A stretch of 64,000 nucleotides of DNA from Massilia eurypsychrophila (GCF_002760655.1 NZ_PDOC01000004.1:248001-312000); one strand, 5' to 3'. Shown: positions 1 through 12,538, counted from the first letter of the stretch. The notes: generated by a model from the sequence alone, not told the origin. Program-made: numbers and translations.

Positions 1-403
1 CCGCGCAAGGCTACAACGAGCGCGCCAACGATGCCATCGTGCGCATCATCCAGATCGAAACACCGGGCTCGCTCGCGCGGCTGGAAGAAATCGCCGCCAT
101 CGACGGTGTCGACGCGCTGTTCGTCGGGCCCGGCGACATGGCCGCAGCTCTGGGCCATTTGGGCGACATCGCTCACCCGGATGTGCAGGCTGCCATTGCC
201 GACGCCGCGCGGCGCGCCAAAGCGGTCGGCAAACCGATTGGCATCGTCGGCCCGACGCCGGAGATGGTGGCCAGGTTCATCGCCTACGGCTACTCGTACG
301 TGGCGGTCGCGTCGGACATGGGCATGATGATGCGCCAGGCGAACGCCTTCCTGGCCGACCTGCGCGCCATTCCTGGAGTCGCACTCAACACCGGGGCCTA
401 CTG

Positions 404-404
<1 letters not shown>
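1..404 (+). CDS. HpcH/HpaI-family aldolase, C-terminal part (5' end outside window)
   Basis: The open frame is already running at the window start, so only the last ~133 residues are seen. The segment with [21 protein letters not shown] followed by [12 protein letters not shown] is the hallmark metal/pyruvate-binding core of class II HpcH/HpaI aldolases, which cleave 2-keto-3-deoxy sugar acids or related compounds to pyruvate and an aldehyde. An internal GTG at 39 is not a start, because family sequence continues upstream of it. The stop overlaps the next ATG (TGATG), so it is the preceding gene of the sugar-transport operon. In this context the likely substrate is a 2-keto-3-deoxy-pentonate or -hexonate, but the substrate is inferred, not visible. 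Confidence 0.85.
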
Positions 405-1528
<1,124 letters not shown>

Positions 1529-1531
1529 CCG

Positions 1532-2797
1532 ATGCATCCGCCTCCCGTTATGACACGCTTGCTGCTGTGCGCCGCACTGCTGGGCGGCGCCTGCCAGCAC
1601 GCCCTGGCCGAGACGCGCCTGCGCGTGTTCGTCGGCGCGCAGCAGCGTCCCGAAGTGATGCAACAGGTGTTTGCCCGCTACATGGCCCTGCACCCCGGCG
1701 TTGTGATCGAAGCCGAAACGGGCGGCGCCACGTCCGAGCTGCAGTCGCGCTACCTGAACATGATGCTGAGCGCGCGCGATAGCCACCTCGACGTCTTCCT
1801 GATCGATATCGTGCGCCCCGCGCAGTACGCCGCGGCCAGCTGGCTCGAGCCGCTCGACCGCTACCTTGGCGCCGAGCGCGATACGCTCATCGACAGCTAC
1901 CTGCCGGCGTACCGGCAGTCGAACGTCATCAACGGCAAGCTGGTGGCGCTGCCCGGCTTTGCCGATGCCCAGTTCCTCTACTACCGCAAGGACCTGCTGG
2001 CGCGTCACAATATCGCGCCGCCCACCACCTGGGACGAGCTGGCGGCGGCGGCCCGAAAAGTGATGGCCGCCGAAGCGAACCCCAAGCTGCAAGGCATTAG
2101 CTTCCAGGGCAAGGCGGTCGAATCGGCGGTGTGCACCTTCCTGCTGCCGTATTGGAGTCTGGGCGGCGAACTGGCCCCGCGCGGCAAGCTCGAACTGGAC
2201 CGCGCCAAAGTCACCGCGGGCCTCGACATGTGGCTTGGCCTGGTGCGCCAGGGCGTGGCGAAAAAAAATATCGCCGAAGTGGCCACCGACGACACGCGCA
2301 AGGAGTTCCAGGCCGGGAACGCGCTGTTCGCCGTCAACTTCGGCTACGCCTGGAACCACTTCCAGAGCAATCCCGATACCAGGGTGCGTGACCGGGTCGG
2401 CGTGATGCCGGTACCGGCCATGCGCGGCGGCGTGCCGGCCGGCTGCATGGGCGGCTGGCAGTGGGCGGTGTCCGCGTTCTCCGGCAACAAGGCTGAATCG
2501 GTGCGGCTGATCCGCTGGCTGGCCGGCCCGGAAGCGTCGAAGATGCTGGCCCTGAAGGCGTCGAACCTGCCGGTGTTCGCGCACCTGTACCAGGACAAGG
2601 ACATCCTCGCGGCCAATCCGTTCTTCGGCGCGGCGCTGCCGGCGGTTCTGGGTGCGCGTCCGCGTCCGGTCACGTCCGAGTACCGAGCGGTGTCCGATGC
2701 GCTGCGCATCAACACCAGCGCGGTGCTGGCAGGCGCCAAGAGCATTCCCGCCGCGATCACCGACATCGAGGCGCGCTTTGCGCGCGTCAACCACTAA
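1532..2797 (+). CDS. Sugar ABC transporter periplasmic substrate-binding protein
   Basis: A 421-residue extracellular solute-binding protein of the cluster B (MalE/UgpB-like) group. The N-terminus is a cleavable signal peptide (hydrophobic LLLCAALLGGA ending near ALA-ET); there is a cysteine at its end, but the context is a poor lipobox. Family features include the FLIDIVRPAQYAAASWLEPLD segment with FADAQFLYYRKDLL and, near the C-terminus, SGNKAESVRLIRWL. It starts 3 nt after the ATPase stop and a GGGAG Shine-Dalgarno supports ATG 1532; ATG 1550 is an in-frame alternative. It delivers the sugar to the permeases encoded next. Confidence 0.92.
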   Translation: MHPPPVMTRLLLCAALLGGACQHALAETRLRVFVGAQQRPEVMQQVFARYMALHPGVVIEAETGGATSELQSRYLNMMLSARDSHLDVFLIDIVRPAQYAAASWLEPLDRYLGAERDTLIDSYLPAYRQSNVINGKLVALPGFADAQFLYYRKDLLARHNIAPPTTWDELAAAARKVMAAEANPKLQGISFQGKAVESAVCTFLLPYWSLGGELAPRGKLELDRAKVTAGLDMWLGLVRQGVAKKNIAEVATDDTRKEFQAGNALFAVNFGYAWNHFQSNPDTRVRDRVGVMPVPAMRGGVPAGCMGGWQWAVSAFSGNKAESVRLIRWLAGPEASKMLALKASNLPVFAHLYQDKDILAANPFFGAALPAVLGARPRPVTSEYRAVSDALRINTSAVLAGAKSIPAAITDIEARFARVNH

Positions 2798-2808
2798 GGG
2801 CGCCGACC

Positions 2809-3702
2809 ATGCAAGCACGCAGTTGGAAAAACCGCCTGGCCGACCCCAGCGAACGCACCCTGGCCTGGCTGCTGCTCGCGCCCGCGGTCCTGCTGCTGCT
2901 GCTGGTGGTGGCCTATCCCGTCGGCCGCCTGATCGTCGACAGCTTCTACGACATCCGCATCACGCGCGGCACGGCGCCGCGCTTCATCGGCTTCGATAAC
3001 TACGTCTATGCGTTTGGCGACGTGCTGTTCTGGCATGCGCTGAAGAACACGATGATCATCACCATCGTCACCGTTCCCGGCGCACTGATCGTGGGCCTGG
3101 GCCTGGCGATGCTGGCCAACCTGCCGTTCAGGCGCAAATGGCCGGTGCGCCTGGCGCTGTTGATGCCATGGGCGCTGCCGCTTGCCTTCGTCGGCATGAT
3201 CTTCGCGTGGTTCTTCCACAGCGAGTACGGCGTTGCCAACGACCTGTTGCGCCGCCTCGGCCTGGAACAGCAGATCTGGTTCAACTCCACCGCCCTGAGC
3301 ATGATGGCGATCTGCATCGCCACCATCTGGAAGACGTCGTCATTCATGGCGCTGATCCTGCTAGCGGGCCTGCAGACCATTCCCGCATCGCTGTACCAGG
3401 CCGCCGAAGTCGACGGCGCCACGCGCTGGAACCAGTTCACCGAAATCACCTTGCCGCTGCTGCTGCCGTCGATGCTGGTGGCGCTGATTTTCCGCACGCT
3501 CACAGCAATCCAGTCCTTCGACATCCCCTACAACATGTCGGGCCCGGGCGAAGAGACCAAGACGCTGGCCATGTACATCCAGGGCAGCGCGGTCGACTAC
3601 CTCGATATCGGCTACAGCTCGGCGCTGGCGGTGTTCATGTTCCTGCTGTCGATGGCCACCACGTTCGTGTATCTCAAATTCGTCAGGGCGGACAAAGAAT
3701 GA
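2809..3702 (+). CDS. Sugar ABC transporter permease (MalF/UgpA type)
   Basis: A 297-residue inner-membrane protein with about six transmembrane segments; the first spans roughly residues 19-40 (LLLAPAVLLLLLVVAYPVG). The cytoplasmic EAA coupling loop is visible around QAAEVDGATRWNQFTEITLPLL, the contact with the ATPase. It begins 11 nt after the binding protein and its stop overlaps the next permease by four bases (ATGA), so the two are probably translated together as a 1:1 heterodimer. Confidence 0.94.
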   Translation: MQARSWKNRLADPSERTLAWLLLAPAVLLLLLVVAYPVGRLIVDSFYDIRITRGTAPRFIGFDNYVYAFGDVLFWHALKNTMIITIVTVPGALIVGLGLAMLANLPFRRKWPVRLALLMPWALPLAFVGMIFAWFFHSEYGVANDLLRRLGLEQQIWFNSTALSMMAICIATIWKTSSFMALILLAGLQTIPASLYQAAEVDGATRWNQFTEITLPLLLPSMLVALIFRTLTAIQSFDIPYNMSGPGEETKTLAMYIQGSAVDYLDIGYSSALAVFMFLLSMATTFVYLKFVRADKE

Positions 3703-4529
3703 ATTCACTGCTGTCCTCGAAGCGGCTGCGCTGGCTCGCCGCGCTGATCGTCATCTTCAACGGCGCCGCGCCGGCGCTGTGGATCCTGCTTACCTCGCTC
3801 AAGGGCGAAGCGGAACTGACCCAGCTGCCGATCACCTACCTGCCGCAGGCGCCGACGATGGTCAACTTCGTGCACGCGTTTGCAGACCAGCCGCTGCTCA
3901 CGTTCCTGTACAACAGCGCCGTCGTCGCCACGTTGTCGACCATCAGCTCCCTGTTCGTCAGCACGCTGGCCGCCTACGCCATCGCGCGCCTGCGCCTGCG
4001 CTTTCGCAATGCCATCCTCACGTGCATCATCGCCGTTTCGATGTTCCCGCTGGTGACGCTGATGGTGCCGCTGTTCGAGATCATGCGCGGCCTGGGACTA
4101 CTCAATACCTACTGGGCGCTGGTGCTGCCATACACGGTGCTCAATCTGCCGATCTGCACGCTGATGCTGGTCAGCTTTTTCCAGGACATCCCGCGCGATA
4201 TCGAAAATGCCGCCATGCTCGACGGCTGCACCCGCATCGGTGCGCTGTGGGGCATCGTGATGCCGCTGGCGGCGCCTGGCGTGTTCACCGCCGCCATCAT
4301 CGCCTTCGTCAACGCGTGGGACGAGTTCCTGCTGTCGCTGTCGATGAATTCGGCCGTGGCGTACCGCACCCTCCCGGTCGGCATCCAGCTGTACCAGGGC
4401 GAATTCTCCTTCCCGTGGCCGATCGTCTCGGCGGCGCTGGTGGTGGCGCTTGTGCCGGTGCTGATCCTGGTGATGGTATTTCAGGAGAAGGTCGTCAGCG
4501 GCCTGACGTCCGGCGGCCTGAAAGGCTGA
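3699..4529 (+). CDS. Sugar ABC transporter permease (MalG/UgpE type)
   Basis: A 276-residue partner permease. The start is the ATG in the ATGA overlap with the previous gene; a longer frame upstream of it has no family similarity. About six transmembrane helices are predictable, and the EAA loop reads ENAAMLDGCTRIGALWGIVMP, matching the MalG-type consensus. Together with the products at 404, 1532 and 2809 it forms a complete importer. A 47-nt gap follows before the glycosidase gene, the longest gap in the operon, so some internal control there is possible but not shown. Confidence 0.93.
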   Translation: MNSLLSSKRLRWLAALIVIFNGAAPALWILLTSLKGEAELTQLPITYLPQAPTMVNFVHAFADQPLLTFLYNSAVVATLSTISSLFVSTLAAYAIARLRLRFRNAILTCIIAVSMFPLVTLMVPLFEIMRGLGLLNTYWALVLPYTVLNLPICTLMLVSFFQDIPRDIENAAMLDGCTRIGALWGIVMPLAAPGVFTAAIIAFVNAWDEFLLSLSMNSAVAYRTLPVGIQLYQGEFSFPWPIVSAALVVALVPVLILVMVFQEKVVSGLTSGGLKG

Positions 4530-4576
4530 ACCGCGGCCGTCGTTCGTGTTTTTAGTAGTTTGTTACAGGAGTCTGC

Positions 4577-6817
4577 ATGTCATCGACCGTTTTGCACCAA
4601 GCCGATTTTTCCCGTTTCGCGCAGCTGCGGCTGGTCGCGCGCGAGGCCCGCCTCGTCCGCTTCGACGCCGACGGCGTCGCCCTGACCGTCAGCGCGGTCG
4701 ATGGCCGCACGCTGCGCCTGACCCTGGGCAGCACCAGTTTGCCCGACTACGCCTTGCTGCAGCCAACCGCCGTCCCGCCCGCGCTGGCGCTGGCGCAAAT
4801 CGACGGCGGCTGGCGCATCGACTGCGGCGTGCTGCGTCTGGAATTGCGCGACAATCCGCTGCGCCTGTCGCTGTACCGCGACGGCGAGCTTGTGCTCGAG
4901 TCGATCACCGACCAGCACTTCAAGGGCCGCACCCGGCTGCCCGCATTCGGCCGCGCCGGCGACAACCTGTGGTGCGCCGCCATTGCGCTATCGAGCGACA
5001 GCGCCGTCTACGGACTGGGCGAAAAATACGGGGCCCTCGACAAGCGCGGCCAACTGGTGCGCGGGCGCACCGAGGATGCGCTCGGCGTCAATACCGAACT
5101 GTCGTACAAGAACATCCCGTTCTGCTGGAGCCCGGACGGCTGGGGCCTGCTGGCGCACACGCCGGGCGTGGTGCGCCACGGCGTGGGCTTCGGTCAGTGG
5201 TCGCACCGCAGCTACGTGCTCGAAGTCGAGGACGACTGCCTCGACCTGTTCCTGTTCGGCGGCGAACCGGCCGCCATCATCGACAGCTATACCTCGCTGA
5301 CCGGACGCGCCGCCATTCCGCCCTTGTGGAGCCTGGGCATGTGGCTCTCGCGCGCCTATTACGCCACCCCCGAGGAAGCGATCGAGACGGCGGCAGAACT
5401 GCGCAGGCGCAAAATCCCGTGCGACGTGATCACGCTGGACGGCCGCGCCGCGTGGGAAGTGCGCACCCGCTTCGACTTCAAGTGGGACAAGAGCCGCTTC
5501 ACCGACGCGGCCAAGTCGCTGGCGGCGCTGAAGGCGCACCAGCTCAAAGTGTGCCTGTGGGAGTACCCTTGCGTATCGGTTCACAACCCGCTGTTCGGCG
5601 AGCTCGAAAAAAAGGGCTGGCTGCTGAAAAAGGCGGACGGCTCGGCCTACGTATTCGACTGGGTCAAGGACCCGACCGACGATCCGTTCGGCGCGGTGCT
5701 CACGCCGCTGCCTCCATCGGGCCTGCTCGACTTTACCCATCCGGACGCCGCGCGCTTCTGGGCCGACAGCCATGACGCCCTGTTCGACGACGGCGTCGAC
5801 GTGATGAAAACCGATTTCGGCGAACAGGTCGAAGACGACATGCACGCCCACAACGGCGACACCGGGCGCCGCCTGCACAACGTCTACCCGCTGCTCTACA
5901 ACGGCTGCGTGTACGACGCCACCCAGCGCTACAACGACGCCCACGGGCGCGGCGCGGCCATGGTGTGGGGGCGCGACGGCTTCATCGGCAGCCAGCGCTA
6001 TCCGATGCAATGGGGCGGCGACCCGCAGACCGACTGGGAAGGCATGGCCGCCAGCATTCGCGGCGCCCTGTCGTATGGCCTGAGCGGCGTGCCGTATTAC
6101 TCGAGCGATGTCGGCGGCTTTTATGGCGCGCGCCAGCCCGACCCCGAACTCTACCTGCGCTGGACCGCCAACGCAATCTTCTGTTCGCATTTCCGCTACC
6201 ACGGCATCGGCGTGCGCGAGCCGTGGGGCCTGGGCGAAGAGGCCGAGACGGTCGCGCGCCAGTGGCTGCTGTTTCGCTACCGGCTGATCCCTTACATCAT
6301 GGGGACGATGCAACAGGCAGCTGCCACTGGCCTGCCGCTGATGCGCGCCATGGCGCTGGCGTTCCCGCACGACCGCGCCGCGCGCGCCTACGAGATGCAG
6401 TACATGTTCGGCGACGCTTTGCTGGTCGCCCCCATCATCGCCGCCGGCGGCGCCACCGAGGTATGGTTCCCCGCCGGCAGCGCGTGGTACGACCTGGGCA
6501 CGGGCGAACGCATCGAGGGCGGACAGGCGCGCACGGTGCACAAGGCCATTGACCAGTTGCCGGTGTACGGGCGCGAAGGCCACCTGCTGTGCCTGGGCCC
6601 CGAGGTGCAGCACACCGGCGAAATCGACCTGGCCAATCCGGTCGACCAGGTCTGGCTGTTCGGACAGCCGCGCCACGCGCCAAGCGTGATGAACCAGTGC
6701 GTCACGCTCGAACTGGGGCGTGACGGCGCATGGCTGAGCGGCGTAACGGCTGCGCAGTGCCTGCCGGCGGCCGGCACCGGCGTGCAGCAGCGTGGCGCCC
6801 GCGTGCGGATAGATTGA
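4577..6817 (+). CDS. Glycoside hydrolase family 31, alpha-xylosidase (YicI-like)
   Basis: A 746-residue GH31 enzyme, without a signal peptide and hence cytoplasmic. The region VYGLGEKYGALDKRG is the typical GH31 N-terminal substrate loop. The nucleophile motif KTDFGE places the catalytic Asp at residue 413, and the acid/base Asp of QWGGD falls at residue 482; E. coli alpha-xylosidase YicI has Asp416 and Asp482, and KTDFGE is the YicI-type rather than the alpha-glucosidase-type motif. The predicted reaction is release of non-reducing alpha-D-xylose, for example from isoprimeverose imported by the upstream transporter. A good AGGAG ribosome-binding site precedes the ATG. Alpha-glucosidase activity cannot be excluded from sequence alone. 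Confidence 0.9.
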   Translation: MSSTVLHQADFSRFAQLRLVAREARLVRFDADGVALTVSAVDGRTLRLTLGSTSLPDYALLQPTAVPPALALAQIDGGWRIDCGVLRLELRDNPLRLSLYRDGELVLESITDQHFKGRTRLPAFGRAGDNLWCAAIALSSDSAVYGLGEKYGALDKRGQLVRGRTEDALGVNTELSYKNIPFCWSPDGWGLLAHTPGVVRHGVGFGQWSHRSYVLEVEDDCLDLFLFGGEPAAIIDSYTSLTGRAAIPPLWSLGMWLSRAYYATPEEAIETAAELRRRKIPCDVITLDGRAAWEVRTRFDFKWDKSRFTDAAKSLAALKAHQLKVCLWEYPCVSVHNPLFGELEKKGWLLKKADGSAYVFDWVKDPTDDPFGAVLTPLPPSGLLDFTHPDAARFWADSHDALFDDGVDVMKTDFGEQVEDDMHAHNGDTGRRLHNVYPLLYNGCVYDATQRYNDAHGRGAAMVWGRDGFIGSQRYPMQWGGDPQTDWEGMAASIRGALSYGLSGVPYYSSDVGGFYGARQPDPELYLRWTANAIFCSHFRYHGIGVREPWGLGEEAETVARQWLLFRYRLIPYIMGTMQQAAATGLPLMRAMALAFPHDRAARAYEMQYMFGDALLVAPIIAAGGATEVWFPAGSAWYDLGTGERIEGGQARTVHKAIDQLPVYGREGHLLCLGPEVQHTGEIDLANPVDQVWLFGQPRHAPSVMNQCVTLELGRDGAWLSGVTAAQCLPAAGTGVQQRGARVRID

Positions 6818-6824
6818 GACGCGC

Positions 6825-8470
<1,646 letters not shown>

Positions 8471-8490
8471 CACACACCCCAGGAGCCACC

Positions 8491-9945
8491 ATGCTGCAAC
8501 TGAACGACCCTACCCTCCTCAAGACCGCCTGCCTGATCGACGGCCAGTGGACCGGCGCCGACGATGGCGCCACGATCGACGTCATCAACCCCGCCAGCGG
8601 CGCGCTGGTTGCGACCGTGCCGCGCATGGGCGCGGCCGAAACGCACCGCGCGATCGCGGCGGCGCACGCCGCCTTCCTGCTTTGGCGCCAGACCACCGCC
8701 AAGGAACGTTCGGTTGTGCTGCGCCGCTGGTACGACCTGATTCTGGCCAACGTCGACGACCTGGCGCTGATACTCACGAGCGAACAAGGCAAGTCGCTGG
8801 CCGAGGCGCGCGGTGAGATCCGCTCCAACGCGGCCTACCTCGAATGGTTCGCCGAAGAGGCCAAGCGCGTGTACGGCGACGTGATCGCCCCGCCGTCCAA
8901 CGACAAGCGCATCGTCGTCATCAAGCAGCCGATCGGCGTGTGCGCCGCGATCACGCCGTGGAATTTCCCCAACGGGATGATCACGCGCAAAGCGGGACCG
9001 GCGCTGGCGTCCGGCTGCGCGATGGTGCTCAAGCCGGCCTCCAAGACGCCGCTGTCGGCGCTCGCCCTTGGCGAACTGGCGCTGCGCGCCGGCGTGCCGC
9101 GCGGCGTGTTCAATGTCATCACCGGCGGCGCCGAGGCGATCGGCAGCGCCATTTGCGCCGATGAACTGGTGCGCAAGATCAGCTTCACCGGCTCGACCGA
9201 AGTGGGTGCCTGGCTCACCCGGCAGTCGGCCGGCACCATCAAGAAGCTGTCGCTCGAACTGGGCGGCAACGCACCGTTCATCGTCTTTGACGACGCCGAC
9301 ATCGATGCTGCCGTCGAAGGCGCACTGCTGTCGAAATACCGCAACAGCGGCCAGACCTGCGTCTGTGCCAACCGCATCTACGTGCAGGACGGCGTCTACG
9401 AGCAGTTCGCCGGCAAGCTGGTGGCGCGCGTGCGCCAGCTGAAGGTCGGCGACGGCACCGCTGACGGCGTCGAGCAGGGACCGCTGATCGACCAGAACGC
9501 GGTGCGTAAGGTGGAACAGCACATCGCCGATGCGCTGACCAAGGGCGGGCAGCTGGCAACGGGCGGCGCACGCCACGCACTGGGCGGCACGTTTTTCGAG
9601 CCGACGGTGATACTCGAGGCAAGCGCGCAGATGCTGGTGGCGCGCGAGGAAAGCTTTGCGCCGCTGGCGCCGCTGTTTCGCTTCGAGACCGAGGCACAGG
9701 TGATCGCCATGGCCAACGACACCGAATACGGCCTGGCAGCGTATTTCTACACGCGCGACCTGGCGCGCACCTGGCGCGTGGGCGAGGCGCTGGAAGCGGG
9801 CATGGTCGGCATCAATACCGGCATGATCGCCAACGAGGCGGCCCCGTTCGGCGGCGTCAAGCAATCCGGCATGGGACGCGAAGGCTCGCACTACGGCATG
9901 GACGACTACCTCGACATCAAGTACTTGTGCATCGGCAGCATATAA
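8491..9945 (+). CDS. gabD: Aldehyde dehydrogenase, succinate/ketoglutarate-semialdehyde type (GabD-like)
   Basis: A 484-residue NAD(P)-dependent aldehyde dehydrogenase, the normal length of GabD. The N-terminus (LNDPTLLKTACLIDGQWTGA), the general base Glu in LSLELGGNAPF, the catalytic Cys in NSGQTCVCANR and the end DYLDIKYLCIG all follow E. coli GabD closely. ATG 8491 is preceded by AGGAG. As the last gene of a sugar operon, its physiological substrate may be alpha-ketoglutarate semialdehyde (Weimberg route) or glycolaldehyde (Dahms route, which would suit the HpaI-type aldolase at the operon start) rather than GABA-derived succinate semialdehyde. A terminator follows immediately. Confidence 0.9.
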   Translation: MLQLNDPTLLKTACLIDGQWTGADDGATIDVINPASGALVATVPRMGAAETHRAIAAAHAAFLLWRQTTAKERSVVLRRWYDLILANVDDLALILTSEQGKSLAEARGEIRSNAAYLEWFAEEAKRVYGDVIAPPSNDKRIVVIKQPIGVCAAITPWNFPNGMITRKAGPALASGCAMVLKPASKTPLSALALGELALRAGVPRGVFNVITGGAEAIGSAICADELVRKISFTGSTEVGAWLTRQSAGTIKKLSLELGGNAPFIVFDDADIDAAVEGALLSKYRNSGQTCVCANRIYVQDGVYEQFAGKLVARVRQLKVGDGTADGVEQGPLIDQNAVRKVEQHIADALTKGGQLATGGARHALGGTFFEPTVILEASAQMLVAREESFAPLAPLFRFETEAQVIAMANDTEYGLAAYFYTRDLARTWRVGEALEAGMVGINTGMIANEAAPFGGVKQSGMGREGSHYGMDDYLDIKYLCIGSI

Positions 9946-9959
9946 ACAACTTGGCGATT

Positions 9960-9990
9960 AAAAAGGCCGCGTAATGCGCGGCCATTTTTT
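9960..9990. terminator. Bidirectional intrinsic terminator
   Basis: GGCCGCG-TAATG-CGCGGCC (9965-9983) is a perfect 7-bp GC-rich stem with a 5-nt loop, flanked by AAAAA on the left and TTTTTT on the right. It can end the sugar operon on the plus strand and the TonB-dependent receptor gene on the minus strand. Confidence 0.9.
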
Positions 9991-10003
9991 GTCTGCAGCT
10001 GGT

Positions 10004-12328
10004 TCAGAAGTCCTTACGCACACTGATGCCGAAGTAACGCTGATCGTCACGCGGCACGTAGCGCGCGAAGAAACCGCCGCCGTTGACCAGGTTGGTCGCG
10101 TACGACTTGTTGGCGAGGTTCTTGCCAACCAGCGTCACGCTCCAGCCCTGCTCCGAGTTGTACAGCGACAGCGTGGCGTTGATGATGCCGAACGCCGGCT
10201 GGATCGAATCGGGCGCCTGGCCGATATCGTAGACCACTTCGCTCTGGTAGTTATAGTCGGCGCCGACGTCCGCCATCCAGCCGCCCGATACCGGCATCTT
10301 GTAGTTGGCACGCAGGTTGGCGCGCCAGTCGGGCGAGAACGGCAGCGGCTTGCCATTGACGTCGCAGCTGGCCGACGCACCCGGCGGGCAGTTGAAGCTG
10401 TCGATGCGCGCCTGGATATTGGCAGCCGCTCCCGACACAGTGAAGCGCGACGAGAACTTGGCCACGAAGTCCATCTCGATGCCCTTGGTGGAAACCGAGC
10501 CGGCGTTGATCAGGCGCGTGACGATGGTGCCGGCGACCAGGTCGTTCAGGTTGGCCTGGTAGTTGTCGTACTTGGTATTGAAGGCGGCAAGATTCAGGCG
10601 CAGCCTGTTGTTCAGCAGCGAGGACTTCAGACCGATTTCGTAGGAGTTGGACGTCTCCGGCTTGATCGCGATGTTGTCGAACGCCTGCATGTTGAAGAAC
10701 ACGTTGTAGGCTGGTCCCTTGTAGCCCCGCGAGGCGGTTGCGTAGACCATTACATCGCGGTTGATGTCGAACTGAGGACCGATACGGCCCGAGTAACCGG
10801 TCACCGAGGTGCTGCCCGCCGCGACAAACGCCGGACGCACGCCAGGAATGGCGGCCAGCTGGGTGGAGGTGCGGTTATGGTCGAACGACAGCTTGTCGCG
10901 CGTATAGCGTGCGCCGGCGATCGCACGCAGGTCGCTGCGGAAGTTGAAGGCGCCTTCGCCGAACACCGAAGCGCTGGTGCTGTCGATGCCGTAGGTGGCC
11001 ACGCCGTTATCGACCGTGGTGGTCGACGGCGTGCACGGCACCAGGCCTGACGGCAGCGCCGCCGCCACGCTGTTGACGCAGCGCGTGACATCGCGCCGGT
11101 ACGTCTCGGCGTTTTCGGCCTTCATGTAGAACAGGCCGCCGACGTAGTCGAAGAACTGCCCCTTGGGCGAAGCGACGCGCAGCTCCTGGGTGAACTGGTT
11201 GAACGACAGGTCGCCCTTGTCGACGGTCTGGGGAAACTGGCGGTACGTCAGGGGCAAACGGTCCTGGTCCTGGTACTGCGTGTTTTCCCATTTGCGGTAG
11301 GCCGTGATCGACGTCAGCGCATGCGCGCCGGCGTTCCAGTCCACTTGCGCGGACAAGCCGGAATTATCGTCGGCGACCCTGGTTTCGATTTCGCTGTTGA
11401 TGCTGCGGTTGGTCTTCGACGGCACCACTGGCGCGACGCCAGCCTGGTACTGGGTGTTGGGCGCACCGACTACGTTGCTCGGGTAGGCGGTGACGGTCAG
11501 TCCCACCGGCACGCCGGTCGGTGTGTTGTCGCGCGACTTGACCATGTCGGCGATCAGCGCGATCCTGGTGTCGGGATTGGGCGTGATAATCAGTTTGCCG
11601 CGGGCGCCGTTGCGGTCGTAGCCATTGAGCCTGGCGCCATTCGCCACGTTGGTGATGTTGCCGTCGTAGTCGCCGTGCATCAGCGAGAACGAACCGCGCA
11701 CCACGCCCGGCTTCAATTCGCCAGAAACGCCAAAGCGCGCGCGCTTCTCGTTACCCTGGTAGAAGCCGAGGTCGACGTAGCCGCCGAACTCGGCGCCCGG
11801 ATCGCGCGTGACGATGCTGATCACGCCGGCCGACGCGTTTTTGCCGAACAGCGTGCCTTGCGGTCCGCGCAGAACCTCGACACGGTCGACGTCGAGCAGG
11901 TCCATCGTCGACTGGCCCGGGCGCGCGGTGACCACGCCGTCGATCACGGTCGACACGGTCGGCTCGATGCCGGGCGAAGTCGAAATGGTGCCGACCCCGC
12001 GGATGAACAACGACGTGTCCTTGTTCGAGGCGCCCGAGCGGAAGCTGGCCGTCGGCGTTTGCGACGTGATCGCGCCGAGCGTGTTGAGGTTCGATTTTTC
12101 AAGCTGGGCGCCGCTGATGACCGTTATCGCGATCGGCACCGTCTGCAGCGGCGCCGGGCGCTTGGTCGCGGTGACGATCACCGTTTCGATCTGGCTCGAC
12201 TCGGCCGACGGTGCGGCCGGCGCCTGCTGGGCGTGCGCCGGCATGCTGGCCAGGGCTGCCGCGATCAGCGACGGGAGCAGCGCAAGCTCAAGCCTGCGCG
12301 GATAGCGGGTACTAGACGTCAACTTCAT
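10004..12328 (-). CDS. TonB-dependent outer-membrane receptor
   Basis: A 774-residue outer-membrane receptor. The start MKLTSSTRYPRR at 12328 has an excellent GGAGGAG ribosome-binding site and gives a signal peptide ending at AHA-QQ; a longer open frame upstream lacks these. A TonB-box-like VETVIVTATKR comes next, then a plug domain (SLFIRGVGT ... VEVLRGPQGTLFGKNASAGVISIVTRDP), and a beta-barrel that ends in the expected aromatic residue (SVRKDF). It belongs to the large CirA/FecA-like group common in Massilia and Caulobacter. Convergence with the sugar operon suggests import of the cognate oligosaccharide across the outer membrane, but this is inferred; iron or cobalamin ligands are not excluded. 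Confidence 0.93.
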   Translation of the reverse strand: MKLTSSTRYPRRLELALLPSLIAAALASMPAHAQQAPAAPSAESSQIETVIVTATKRPAPLQTVPIAITVISGAQLEKSNLNTLGAITSQTPTASFRSGASNKDTSLFIRGVGTISTSPGIEPTVSTVIDGVVTARPGQSTMDLLDVDRVEVLRGPQGTLFGKNASAGVISIVTRDPGAEFGGYVDLGFYQGNEKRARFGVSGELKPGVVRGSFSLMHGDYDGNITNVANGARLNGYDRNGARGKLIITPNPDTRIALIADMVKSRDNTPTGVPVGLTVTAYPSNVVGAPNTQYQAGVAPVVPSKTNRSINSEIETRVADDNSGLSAQVDWNAGAHALTSITAYRKWENTQYQDQDRLPLTYRQFPQTVDKGDLSFNQFTQELRVASPKGQFFDYVGGLFYMKAENAETYRRDVTRCVNSVAAALPSGLVPCTPSTTTVDNGVATYGIDSTSASVFGEGAFNFRSDLRAIAGARYTRDKLSFDHNRTSTQLAAIPGVRPAFVAAGSTSVTGYSGRIGPQFDINRDVMVYATASRGYKGPAYNVFFNMQAFDNIAIKPETSNSYEIGLKSSLLNNRLRLNLAAFNTKYDNYQANLNDLVAGTIVTRLINAGSVSTKGIEMDFVAKFSSRFTVSGAAANIQARIDSFNCPPGASASCDVNGKPLPFSPDWRANLRANYKMPVSGGWMADVGADYNYQSEVVYDIGQAPDSIQPAFGIINATLSLYNSEQGWSVTLVGKNLANKSYATNLVNGGGFFARYVPRDDQRYFGISVRKDF

Positions 12329-12484
12329 GGGGTGTCTCCTCCAGTTGGACTGCTTTTCTATACACCACGCGCTTTCGCCTGCATGCGGGCGCCAGCGCCT
12401 GGCAACGATGAAACGGCTGCGTCTCGAGGTCGCGGCGATCGTTTTTCCCGTGCTGGCCGTGTCTCCGGCCATGCTTGTGAAACG

Positions 12485-12513
12485 ATCTTATCCAGCGCTC
12501 TCGTTTAAGTCAA
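12485..12513 (-). promoter_or_regulatory. Sigma70-type promoter of the TonB-dependent receptor gene
   Basis: Reading leftwards, TTGACT (complement of 12508-12513), a 17-nt spacer, and TAAGAT (complement of 12485-12490). An AT-rich stretch (12514-12541) directly upstream of the -35 could act as an UP element. The leader to the ATG at 12328 would be about 150 nt. Confidence 0.65.
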
Positions 12514-12538
12514 ATGTAATTTATATCATCTATATCAA

